Source: CAYQSU01 sp964420325
GTDB taxonomy: Bacteria; Pseudomonadota; Alphaproteobacteria; Rhodospirillales; Defluviicoccaceae
Assembly: GCA_964420325.1 (NCBI GenBank)
Contig: CAYQSU010000061.1
Span: forward strand, 1 to 21,007
DNA length: 21,007 nucleotides
Reading direction: 5' to 3'
Below are positions 1-6,730 of the stretch, piece after piece (within the stretch, counting starts at the first letter, position 1; each line of letters starts with the position of its first letter). The position numbers were made by a program, and so were the translations under genes. The notes beneath the pieces were generated by a model. It was given only the letters and a program-made list of their open reading frames with translations. It had not been told where the DNA came from and ran no database searches.

Positions 1-2048
1 AGGGCGTGCACGTGGATCTCGGCCAGGGCACGGCGACCGGTGCGGAGATCGGCACCGATACGCTGATCGACATCGAGAACGCCATCGGCGGCTCGGGCGA
101 CGACGTTCTGATCGGCGACGCGGGCGACAACGTGCTCGTGGGCGGCGCCGGCGACGACGTGCTGGTCGGCAGCGGCGGCGACGACACCCTCCGTGGCGGT
201 GCGGGCAACGACACCGTCGACTATTCGGGGACATCCCAGGGCGTGCATGTGGATCTGTGGGGGAGGAGGGCCTTTGGCGCGGGAATCGGTAACGACAGAC
301 TGTTCAACATCGAGAACGTCATCGGCGGGTCGAGCGACGACGTGCTCATCGGCGATAGCGGCGACAACGTTCTCGACGGCGGTGCCGGCATCGACACCGT
401 CGACTACTCCTGGACCTGGCTCGGAGTCCATGTGGATCTCAGCCAGGGGACGGCGACCGGGCCGGAGATCGGCACGGATACACTGATCGGCATCGAGAAC
501 GCGATCGGCGGGTCGGGGAACGACGTGCTGATCGGCGACGACGGCGACAACGTGCTCGTGGGCGGCGCCGGCGACGACGTGCTCGACGGCGGCCAGGGTA
601 TCGATACCGCCGACTACTCCGGGAGCTCCGGCGGCGTTTATGTTGACCTCCACCTCGGAAGCGCGATCGGCGCCCAGGTCGGCACCGACACGCTGATCAG
701 CATCGAGAACGTGATCGGCACCCGGGGCAATGACGTGCTGATCGGCGACGACGGCAACAACGTTCTCATCGGCGGCCTTGGCAGCGACGTGCTCGATGGT
801 CAGGGCGGCGACGACGTGCTGATCGGCGGACCCGGCGACGATATTCTGATCGGCGGTGCCGGCTTCGACACGGCGGACTACTCGGCGTCCACTGCCGGCG
901 TGGTCGTGAACTTGGCGCTGGGCACTGCTCACGGCGCCGAGATCGGCACTGACCAGCTGTTCGAGATCGAGGCCGTCATCGGCGGGTCGGGGAACGACGT
1001 GCTGATCGGCGGGTCGGGCGACGACGTGCTGGTGGGCGGCGCCGGCGACGACGTGCTGGTCGGCAGCGGCGGCAACGACATCCTCGATGGCGGCGAGGGC
1101 ACCGACACCGTCGACTACAGCCAGACCTCCGGTGGCGTCGTCGTCGATCTACGGTTCGGGTTCGCCCTCGGCGCCGAGATCGGTCTCGACACGCTGTCTG
1201 GCATCGAGAACGTGGTCGGCGGCGCCGGTGACGACGTCCTCGCCGGCGACGACGGCACCAATTTCCTGATCGGCGGAGCCGGGAACGATCTGCTGGCCGG
1301 CTTTGGAGGCGACGACGTGCTGATCGGCGGCGCCGGCGACGACGAAGTCTACGGCGGTGACGGCAACGACGTTTTGGTCGGAGGCCGCGGACTTGATATC
1401 CTCGACGGCGGAGCGGGCATCGATACGGTGGACTACTCCTGGACAACGCAAGGGATCTCCGTTGATCTGGGGCTGGGCAGAGCCAACGGCTTGGAGATCG
1501 ACATCGACACGCTGATCAGCATCGAGGTCGTCCTCGGCGGTTCGGGGAATGACGTGCTGCGGGGCGGTTCCGTCGACGACGAGCTCCACGGCGGTCGCGG
1601 CGACGACGAGCTCATCAGCGGCGCCGGCAACGACCGGCTCTTCGGTGGCGAGGGCAACGACGTGCTGCGCGGCGGCCCCGGCAACGACGAGCTCTATGGC
1701 GGTCCCGGCGACGACCGGCTCTTCGGTGGCGCCGGCGACGACATGCTTGAGGGCGGCGAAGGCAACGACGTGCTCGTCGGAGGTGCCGGTGCCGATATCT
1801 TCCGCTTTTTCGCCGGCGACGGCCACGACCTCATCCGCGACTTCCAGGCGGACGACATAATCGTTCTGAAAAACTTCTCGCTGGTCGACTTTCTTGCGCC
1901 GCTCAACGTCGACGGCATCACCACGATCTTTGCCGCCAACGAGGACGGGGAGGTGGAGATCACGCTCGAGGATCAGGGGATGAACGGCTACACCTTGACG
2001 CAGCAGGGGAACGACGTTGCGATCATCGTTGATGCCAGCGTTGCCTGA
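1..2048 (+). CDS. RTX/hemolysin-type calcium-binding repeat protein, C-terminal part (5' end outside window)
   Basis: The frame is open to the left edge, and its first residues already lie inside a repeat, so only the C-terminal ~680 residues are seen. They consist of glycine/aspartate-rich nonapeptides of the GGxGxDxLx type, which bind Ca2+ and fold as a beta-roll in RTX proteins. These are interrupted by recurring ~35-residue segments that begin DTVDYS or DTADYS and run through G-V-x-V-D-L, E-I-G-T-D and I-E-N-V-I-G-G. The repeats end near residue 600. A non-repetitive tail follows (ADIFRFFAGDGHDLIRDF and on), the usual position of the type I secretion signal. The protein is therefore probably exported by a type I (ABC/MFP/TolC) system and folds extracellularly on calcium. 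Any enzymatic or adhesive domain would be upstream and is not visible. The polysaccharide export genes downstream suggest a matrix or cell-surface role, which is inference. Confidence 0.9.
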   Translation, partial: GVHVDLGQGTATGAEIGTDTLIDIENAIGGSGDDVLIGDAGDNVLVGGAGDDVLVGSGGDDTLRGGAGNDTVDYSGTSQGVHVDLWGRRAFGAGIGNDRLFNIENVIGGSSDDVLIGDSGDNVLDGGAGIDTVDYSWTWLGVHVDLSQGTATGPEIGTDTLIGIENAIGGSGNDVLIGDDGDNVLVGGAGDDVLDGGQGIDTADYSGSSGGVYVDLHLGSAIGAQVGTDTLISIENVIGTRGNDVLIGDDGNNVLIGGLGSDVLDGQGGDDVLIGGPGDDILIGGAGFDTADYSASTAGVVVNLALGTAHGAEIGTDQLFEIEAVIGGSGNDVLIGGSGDDVLVGGAGDDVLVGSGGNDILDGGEGTDTVDYSQTSGGVVVDLRFGFALGAEIGLDTLSGIENVVGGAGDDVLAGDDGTNFLIGGAGNDLLAGFGGDDVLIGGAGDDEVYGGDGNDVLVGGRGLDILDGGAGIDTVDYSWTTQGISVDLGLGRANGLEIDIDTLISIEVVLGGSGNDVLRGGSVDDELHGGRGDDELISGAGNDRLFGGEGNDVLRGGPGNDELYGGPGDDRLFGGAGDDMLEGGEGNDVLVGGAGADIFRFFAGDGHDLIRDFQADDIIVLKNFSLVDFLAPLNVDGITTIFAANEDGEVEITLEDQGMNGYTLTQQGNDVAIIVDASVA
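3..1800 (+). repeat. Composite RTX super-repeat (7 modules, first one partial)
   Basis: Complete DTxDYS module starts lie at about 210, 393, 603, 867, 1104 and 1422, and one more module is cut by the left edge (its G-V-H-V-D-L begins at 3). Each module has one DYS/VDL/IENVIGG segment followed by a variable number of Ca-binding nonapeptides. After about 1530 only nonapeptides remain, up to about 1800. Stretches of about 40 nt are identical between modules, for example 123-163 and 543-583. Confidence 0.85.
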
Positions 2049-2054
2049 ACGTCG

Positions 2055-2076
2055 CAGGCGAGGCGTGCGCCGCCTG
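2055..2076 (+). terminator. Possible hairpin after the RTX gene
   Basis: CAGGCG (2055-2060) can pair with CGCCTG (2071-2076) around a 10-nt loop, starting 7 nt after the RTX stop codon. No T-tract follows, so this is at best a weak or Rho-assisted terminator and may be chance in GC-rich DNA. Confidence 0.2.
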
Positions 2077-2259
2077 ACAACGGGAGCGCCCCGAGGGCCT
2101 CAAATAGGGCTTAGAGGAGATCCGCCGGCTGTGGTAACAATAAGTTGTATTCGGGGCGTCCGGTCGGGTGGCGGGCTTGCCGACATCGTCGCGGGCTTGG
2201 CGAAGAGGTCCGGTGTTGTCGTCGCACGGTCGGACAGCGATGGGTCAGGAAGGGGTTCC
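2077..2259 (+). promoter_or_regulatory. Leader region upstream of the eps genes
   Basis: About 180 bp separate the RTX stop region from the epsE start chosen here. The only AT-rich stretch is at about 2133-2152 (GTAACAATAAGTTGTATTC) and contains a short ACAA-TAAG-TTGT dyad. It is a candidate promoter or operator, but I cannot place a convincing -35/-10 pair. An open frame in phase with epsE begins at 2017, but its translation up to 2259 is Arg/Gly-rich and unlike any export protein. Confidence 0.25.
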
Positions 2260-3084
2260 ATGGCAAACACGAAGCGGCTGATGGCGAATGCGGCCCTGCT
2301 GCGGGGTTCGCGCTCTCTCTCTCTGGTTTTCCTTGCGATCTGGGCTTTTCTCCTGCCGGCGGACGCCGTCGCAGAGTACAGGCTCGGCCCCGGTGACGTC
2401 GTCCGGATCTCGGTCCATGGCCAGGAGGACCTCCGCCTCGAGACCAGGATCCACGACTCGAACACGATCGCATTTCCTCTGATCGGAAAGGTCGAGATCG
2501 GCGGTCTTACGCCTTCGGCCGCCGAGGATCTCATTGCCGAGCGGTTGCGCTCGGGCGGTTTCGTCAGGGCGCCGAACGTCAGCCTGATGGTGACGGAGTT
2601 CGCGGGCCACCGAATATCCGTCCTCGGCCATGTCAACAACCCGGGGAAGTACCCGATGCGCGGATCGGAGAGGGCGCTTGACATGGTGGCGCTGGCGGGC
2701 GGCATCAGCCCGCAGGGAGCCGACCGCTTCGTCGTCGTCCATGCCGACAACACCCAGGAAGTGGTCGACCTCGTGGCACTGTTCCAGGGCGGCGACGTCG
2801 CGCAGAACCTGATGGTTCAGGGCGGAGACATGATCTATGTGCCTCAGGCGCCGACGTTCTACGTCTACGGCGAGGTTCGGCGGCCCGGCAGCTATCGTCT
2901 GGAGCGGGAGATGACCATGATCCAGGCGCTCTCCGTCGGCGGCGGTCTGACGCCGCGAGGAACGGACAGCCGGCTCGATGTCAAGAGGCGGGATCAGGAC
3001 GGCAATGTGACCACCGTGCGGGTGGAGCTCACCGACAGGGTTCAGTCCGGCGATGTCATCTATGTCAAGGAGAGCATCTTCTAG
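2260..3084 (+). CDS. epsE: EpsE/Wza-family polysaccharide export protein
   Basis: Outer-membrane/periplasmic export component of a polysaccharide secretion system, 274 aa. The ATG at 2260 is chosen because AGGAAGGGG lies just upstream and it yields a clear signal peptide: a basic start, a hydrophobic stretch near residues 19-32 and a likely cleavage after ADAVA. The polysaccharide export domain begins at YRLGPGDVVRISVHG (residues 40-54). Two SLBB-type domains follow, near residues 118-165 (ISVLGHVNNPGKYPMRG) and 199-245 (FYVYGEVRRPGSYRL). The protein has no cysteine, so it cannot be a lipoprotein as Wza is, and it ends at the second SLBB domain without the C-terminal membrane helix of Wza. 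It is followed after 36 nt by epsF. The EpsE/F/G naming follows the methanolan cluster of Methylobacillus; the Wza-like family call is firmer than the exact symbol. Confidence 0.85.
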   Translation: MANTKRLMANAALLRGSRSLSLVFLAIWAFLLPADAVAEYRLGPGDVVRISVHGQEDLRLETRIHDSNTIAFPLIGKVEIGGLTPSAAEDLIAERLRSGGFVRAPNVSLMVTEFAGHRISVLGHVNNPGKYPMRGSERALDMVALAGGISPQGADRFVVVHADNTQEVVDLVALFQGGDVAQNLMVQGGDMIYVPQAPTFYVYGEVRRPGSYRLEREMTMIQALSVGGGLTPRGTDSRLDVKRRDQDGNVTTVRVELTDRVQSGDVIYVKESIF

Positions 3085-3120
3085 GCCGGTCATCGGACCG
3101 CGGCCGACGGGGAGCATTGC

Positions 3121-4671
3121 ATGATGTTGGCAAGTCTGGTCTCGGCGCTTTGGGCGCGAAAAGGCGTGCTGCTGACGACGTTCGTCGGAACGCTGGTGAT
3201 CGCGGCCGTCGTGAGCCTCTCCCTGCCGAAGCAGTACAAGGCGACGATCTCGCTCGTGATCGACTTCAAGTCACCGGACCAGCAGATCGGCGCGGCCGTG
3301 CCGGCGATGCTCGTGCCGGGCTACATCGCGACCCAGGTCGACATCATGTCGAGCCTGAGCGTCGCCTACAAGGTCATCGACGATGTCAAGCTCGACAAGG
3401 ACGAGGCGCTGCAATCGAAGCTGTTGACCACCACAGGCACCGCCGCCTCGTTGCTGTCCTGGATGACCTTCGGGCTGGCCGGCGATGCCCTCGCCTACCT
3501 CAGGGAGGCTCTGAGGAGCTTGCGCGGGGACGAGGAGCCGGAGACCATGGACGGCGAACACGCACTGCGCGCGATGCTCGCCGACAGCCTGCTGAGCCGC
3601 CTGAGCGTGGAGCCGGCGAGGTCGGGAAACGTCATCCAGATCAGCTTCCTCGCGCCGGAGCCCCGGCTTGCGGCGCGACTGGCCAACGCGTTCGCCGACG
3701 CCTACGTCGAGACGAACCTGCAATTGCACACCGAACCGGCTCGCCGCAGCGTCGATTGGCACAGCCAACGCATCGCCGACCTGCGGCGCGAGCTGGAAGC
3801 GGCCAAGAGCCGCCTGTCCGTTTACCAGCAGCAGAAGGGAATCATCATCACCGACGAGCGCCTCGATGTCGAGAATGCCCGGCTCGCGGATCTCTCGAGG
3901 CAGATCGTCGAGGCGCAGGCGGCGCGCCTGGATGCCGAATCGCGGCAGCGGCAGATCAATCAGGCGCTCGACAGCGAGCAGGCCAGCGGAGCGTTGCCGG
4001 AGGTGCTGAGCAACGTCCTGATCCAGCGGCTGAAGGCGGATCTGGCCGCAAAGGAGGCGGTGCTCGGCGAACTGTCGCGGCGGCTCGATCGGAACCATCC
4101 CGACTATCGTCGCGCCGCACTCGAGGTCGGCAAGCTGCGGTCCGTGATCCAGGCTGAAACCAAGAACATCGTCGCCGGGATCTCGCGACACGCCGAGCTT
4201 GCCCGCCAGCATGAGGAGGAACTGACCGAGGCGCTCGCGGCTCAGAAGGCAAGGATCCTGGCACTCAAGCAGGAGCGCGACGGGGCCGACGTCATGCTCC
4301 GGGACGTCGAAAGCGCCCAACTCGCCTACGAGAACGCCTTGAAGCGATACGACGACGTGAAGACCCTGAGCCTGGCGGATCAGACGAATATCGCCGTCCT
4401 CAGCCCGGCGACCTCGCCGCTGATGCATGCGAGCCCGAACATCAAGCTCAACATGGCTCTCGCAGGGTTCCTCGGTCTTCTGTTCGGAAGCGGCCTGGCA
4501 TTCTTCGCGGAGCTGATGGATCGTCGCGTGCGGTTGCCGAGCGATCTGCAGCAGGTCGTCGGAGCCCCGGTCCTGGGTGTGCTGATCAAGGGCGATCCGC
4601 GCCGCAAGACCGACATGCTGGCGTGGTACGATGCCTTGAGGAACTCGCCTCCGGCAGCAACGCGCGACTAG
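3121..4671 (+). CDS. epsF: EpsF-type chain-length determinant (Wzz/PCP family)
   Basis: Inner-membrane polysaccharide co-polymerase, 516 aa, expected to control chain length and bridge the polymerase to the export channel. Membrane segments are near residues 15-35 and 443-464, with a large periplasmic part between them. Near the N-terminus SLPKQYKATISLVIDFKSPD and a following P-G-Y-I-A-T-Q-V-D-I segment match my memory of EpsF of the methanolan operon. Residues ~211-420 are rich in heptad-like Leu/Ala/Glu/Arg and probably form long coiled coils. The Pro-rich segment before the second membrane helix (LSPATSPLMHASPN) is typical of PCP proteins. GGGGAG at 3109-3114 serves the start; two ATGs in tandem (3121, 3124) are both possible. 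There is no kinase domain in this polypeptide; it is on the separate downstream protein. Confidence 0.88.
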   Translation: MMLASLVSALWARKGVLLTTFVGTLVIAAVVSLSLPKQYKATISLVIDFKSPDQQIGAAVPAMLVPGYIATQVDIMSSLSVAYKVIDDVKLDKDEALQSKLLTTTGTAASLLSWMTFGLAGDALAYLREALRSLRGDEEPETMDGEHALRAMLADSLLSRLSVEPARSGNVIQISFLAPEPRLAARLANAFADAYVETNLQLHTEPARRSVDWHSQRIADLRRELEAAKSRLSVYQQQKGIIITDERLDVENARLADLSRQIVEAQAARLDAESRQRQINQALDSEQASGALPEVLSNVLIQRLKADLAAKEAVLGELSRRLDRNHPDYRRAALEVGKLRSVIQAETKNIVAGISRHAELARQHEEELTEALAAQKARILALKQERDGADVMLRDVESAQLAYENALKRYDDVKTLSLADQTNIAVLSPATSPLMHASPNIKLNMALAGFLGLLFGSGLAFFAELMDRRVRLPSDLQQVVGAPVLGVLIKGDPRRKTDMLAWYDALRNSPPAATRD

Positions 4672-4740
4672 GGATCATGGGAGCGACGGGCGGCGGGCAA
4701 CTCGCACGGCGACTGAATTGGCCAAGGATGGCGGTGTGTT

Positions 4741-5760
4741 GTGAATAGGACAACGAGATTTCCGCGAGCAGGACGGCAGCGGCCGAAGGAGACCGTCGTC
4801 GAGCAGGCCGTGAACAAGTTGGTTCCGATTGCCGACGAGGGAGCCGACGCGCATCGGGGCAGATCGGCGTTCGGGCCTGCTCTCATGCGTCCCGAGCGGG
4901 AGAGCGGTGCCGTTCGCCCCGATGTCAAGCGCCTCGGGCAGATTCTCATCGAGGACGGCAAGCTGAGCGATGCCGACGTCGAGCGCGTCGTCCGCCTGCA
5001 AAGCCGCAGCAAGCTCAGCTTCGGGGCGGCCGCCATGCGCCTCGGACTGATCACCGAGCGGGCGCTCACGGCTGCGCTCGCCCGCCAGTTCAATTATCAT
5101 TTTGTCCCGGCTGCCGCGGCGGCAAAGGTCGGCATCGATCACAAGGAGCTGGTGACCGCCTCCGATCCGTTCGGGGCGCGGGCCGAAGGGTTTCGGGCTC
5201 TCCGCACGCAGCTGATGCTGCGGTGGTTCGCCGAAGGCCAGAAGACGCTGGCCGTGGTGAGCCCGGCGCCGGGAGATGGCCGGAGCTATGTCGCGGCGAA
5301 CCTCGCCGTCGTCTTCTCCCAGCTCGGTGCCAACACCATCCTGATCGACGCAGACTATTGCCGTCCCAAACAGCACGCCATCTTCGGACTCAGCAACTCG
5401 GTCGGTTTGTCCAGCATTCTCGCCGGTCACAGGACGTTGCCGCAGGTTGGCAACCTGACGGTGTTCCAGAGCCTGTCGGTCCTTCCGTCCGGCCCAATGC
5501 CGCCCAATCGCCAGGAGCTGCTGGAGAGCCGGCGTTTTCTGCATCTGCTCGATCAGCTGGAGGAAACCTACGAGGTCGTTCTGATCGACACCTCTCCTGC
5601 GCAGGAGAGCACGAGTGCGCAGACCGCGGCGTTGTGGGCCGGCGGGGCTGTGGTGCTTTGCCGAAAGGATCGAACCCGCGTCAAGGACATGATGGCCGTC
5701 AACGCACTCATTGGCGAGGCCGGTGCCCAGATCGTCGGAACCGTCTTCAATCAGCGGTGA
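4741..5760 (+). CDS. epsG: EpsG-like BY-kinase/ParA-fold ATPase with N-terminal MshEN-like domain
   Basis: Cytoplasmic partner of the chain-length determinant, 339 aa. The GTG start is the only one after an in-frame stop at 4714-4716; AAGGA lies 12 nt upstream. Residues 64-116 hold two 24-residue helical motifs separated by 5 residues (see separate entry). A linker leads to the ATPase domain: FRALRTQLMLRWFAEGQKTL (residues 151-170), Walker A SPAPGDGRS (174-182), Walker A' LIDADYCRP (201-209) and Walker B VVLIDTS (279-285). The wording AANLAVVFSQLGANTILIDA is characteristic of EpsG proteins as I remember them. Three departures from a classical BY-kinase are visible: Arg181 instead of the Walker A lysine, Cys207 where Walker A' normally has Arg, and no tyrosine cluster at the C-terminus. 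Kinase activity is therefore uncertain. The gene lies 69 nt after epsF, consistent with one operon. Confidence 0.82.
   Translation: MNRTTRFPRAGRQRPKETVVEQAVNKLVPIADEGADAHRGRSAFGPALMRPERESGAVRPDVKRLGQILIEDGKLSDADVERVVRLQSRSKLSFGAAAMRLGLITERALTAALARQFNYHFVPAAAAAKVGIDHKELVTASDPFGARAEGFRALRTQLMLRWFAEGQKTLAVVSPAPGDGRSYVAANLAVVFSQLGANTILIDADYCRPKQHAIFGLSNSVGLSSILAGHRTLPQVGNLTVFQSLSVLPSGPMPPNRQELLESRRFLHLLDQLEETYEVVLIDTSPAQESTSAQTAALWAGGAVVLCRKDRTRVKDMMAVNALIGEAGAQIVGTVFNQR
4930..5088 (+). other. Tandem MshEN-like motif (candidate c-di-GMP-binding domain) within epsG
   Basis: Residues 64-87 begin R-L-G and have G at motif position 10, hydrophobic residues at 17 and 21, and Q at 24. After the 5-residue spacer SRSKL, residues 93-116 repeat the pattern with G at 3 and 10, L at 17 and 21, and Q at 24. 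This 24-5-24 layout is that of the MshEN (type II secretion ATPase N-terminal) domain, which binds c-di-GMP in MshE. Motif 2 has Ser in place of the first Arg and motif 1 has Lys at position 11, so binding is plausible but not assured. Confidence 0.5.
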
Positions 5761-5803
5761 ACGGCCGAATCGTCCCAGAGCGTCGAGGAACTGGGTCAGG
5801 ATC

Positions 5804-6730
5804 ATGAGACCGACCTTCATCGGGCTCGGGGCCCAAAAGGCGGCGAGTTCGTGGATCTACGAGGTGCTCAAGGATCACCCTCAGATCGGCGTCAGCGAGC
5901 CGAAGGAGCTCGATTTCTTCTCCCGTTTCTACGAGTTCGGCTTTCAGTGGTATGAAGGGTTCTTCGAGCGTTGCCAAGGTTGTATCGCAGTCGGCGAGAT
6001 CTCGCCCTCTTACCTGGACCACACCGAGGCGCCGCATCGGGCGCACGCCTACAACCCCGGATTCCGCATAATCGTCTCGCTGCGCGACCCCGTCGACCGC
6101 GCCTTCTCCAACCACCTGCACGAGGTGCGCGAGGGGCGGCTCGCCGGCGCCGACCTCAGTTTCGAGGCGGGGCTCGCCAACAATCCGAGCTATGTCGCGC
6201 GCTCGCGCTATGCGACGCACCTGCGCCGCTGGTTCAGGGCCTTCGATCGGCGACAGATTCTGGTTCTGTTTCAGGAGGAGATCCGTCGCTCGCCGGACGA
6301 ACACGCCGGGGCGCTCTATCGCCATCTCGGTGTTGATGAGCACTACCGCTCGCCCTTCGCCGGAACCCAGGTGAACCGGAGCTACCTACCGAAATCGCGG
6401 GCGCGCGAGGCGGTCGTCCGCGGGATCGGCGGCACCCTGCGTCTCTTCGGCGGCAGGCATCTCGTCGAGAGTATCAAGGGCATGAGAGGCGTTCGCGCGT
6501 TTCGCGAGGCTAACCGCTTCGATGTCCGTGACCTGGTGCCGCCGATGGCGGCGGAGACGCGGACGCGGCTTGTGGATGAACTTGCCGGCGAGATGACGGA
6601 TCTGGCGCGGCTGTTGGGGCGCGACTCGTTGCCGTGGCGCTCTTGGCCGGCGGCGGGCGGCGCGCCCGCGACGACCGAAACCGTCCGCAGACCCGAGCCT
6701 GCTCTCGAAACCCAATCGGTGACGCGATGA
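5804..6730 (+). CDS. Sulfotransferase 1 (PAPS-dependent, heparan-sulfotransferase-like fold)
   Basis: Predicted to move sulfate from PAPS to a hydroxyl or amino group of a glycan, 308 aa. The 5'-phosphosulfate loop is at residues 7-20 (GLGAQKAASSWIYE), directly at the N-terminus, and the 3'-phosphate motif is at 87-104 (FRIIVSLRDPVDRAFSNH). GEISPSYL (64-71) matches the G-E-x-S-P-x-Y segment common in such enzymes. The frame is open upstream, but the ATG at 5804 puts the PAPS loop at the usual distance from the N-terminus and has AGGA close by. No signal peptide is present, so it should act in the cytoplasm. The last ~30 residues are Pro/Thr/Arg-rich and look disordered. The stop codon overlaps the next start by 4 bp (ATGA), so it is translationally coupled to the polymerase-like gene, supporting a role in polysaccharide modification. 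The acceptor is unknown. Confidence 0.85.
   Translation: MRPTFIGLGAQKAASSWIYEVLKDHPQIGVSEPKELDFFSRFYEFGFQWYEGFFERCQGCIAVGEISPSYLDHTEAPHRAHAYNPGFRIIVSLRDPVDRAFSNHLHEVREGRLAGADLSFEAGLANNPSYVARSRYATHLRRWFRAFDRRQILVLFQEEIRRSPDEHAGALYRHLGVDEHYRSPFAGTQVNRSYLPKSRAREAVVRGIGGTLRLFGGRHLVESIKGMRGVRAFREANRFDVRDLVPPMAAETRTRLVDELAGEMTDLARLLGRDSLPWRSWPAAGGAPATTETVRRPEPALETQSVTR

Noticed and set aside
3..1800. CRISPR array or tandem non-coding repeat
   Set aside because: The repeats are coding, spaced in multiples of 27 nt, and give canonical RTX nonapeptides; there are no unique spacers between constant repeats.
976..1826. Long minus-strand frames opposite the RTX repeats
   Set aside because: They simply mirror the repetitive GC-rich codons, giving Arg-rich or Val/Ala-rich translations.
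2017..2259. N-terminal extension of epsE overlapping the RTX gene end
   Set aside because: The extension is Arg/Gly-rich, would bury the signal peptide in the protein, and the ATG at 2260 has a good ribosome binding site.
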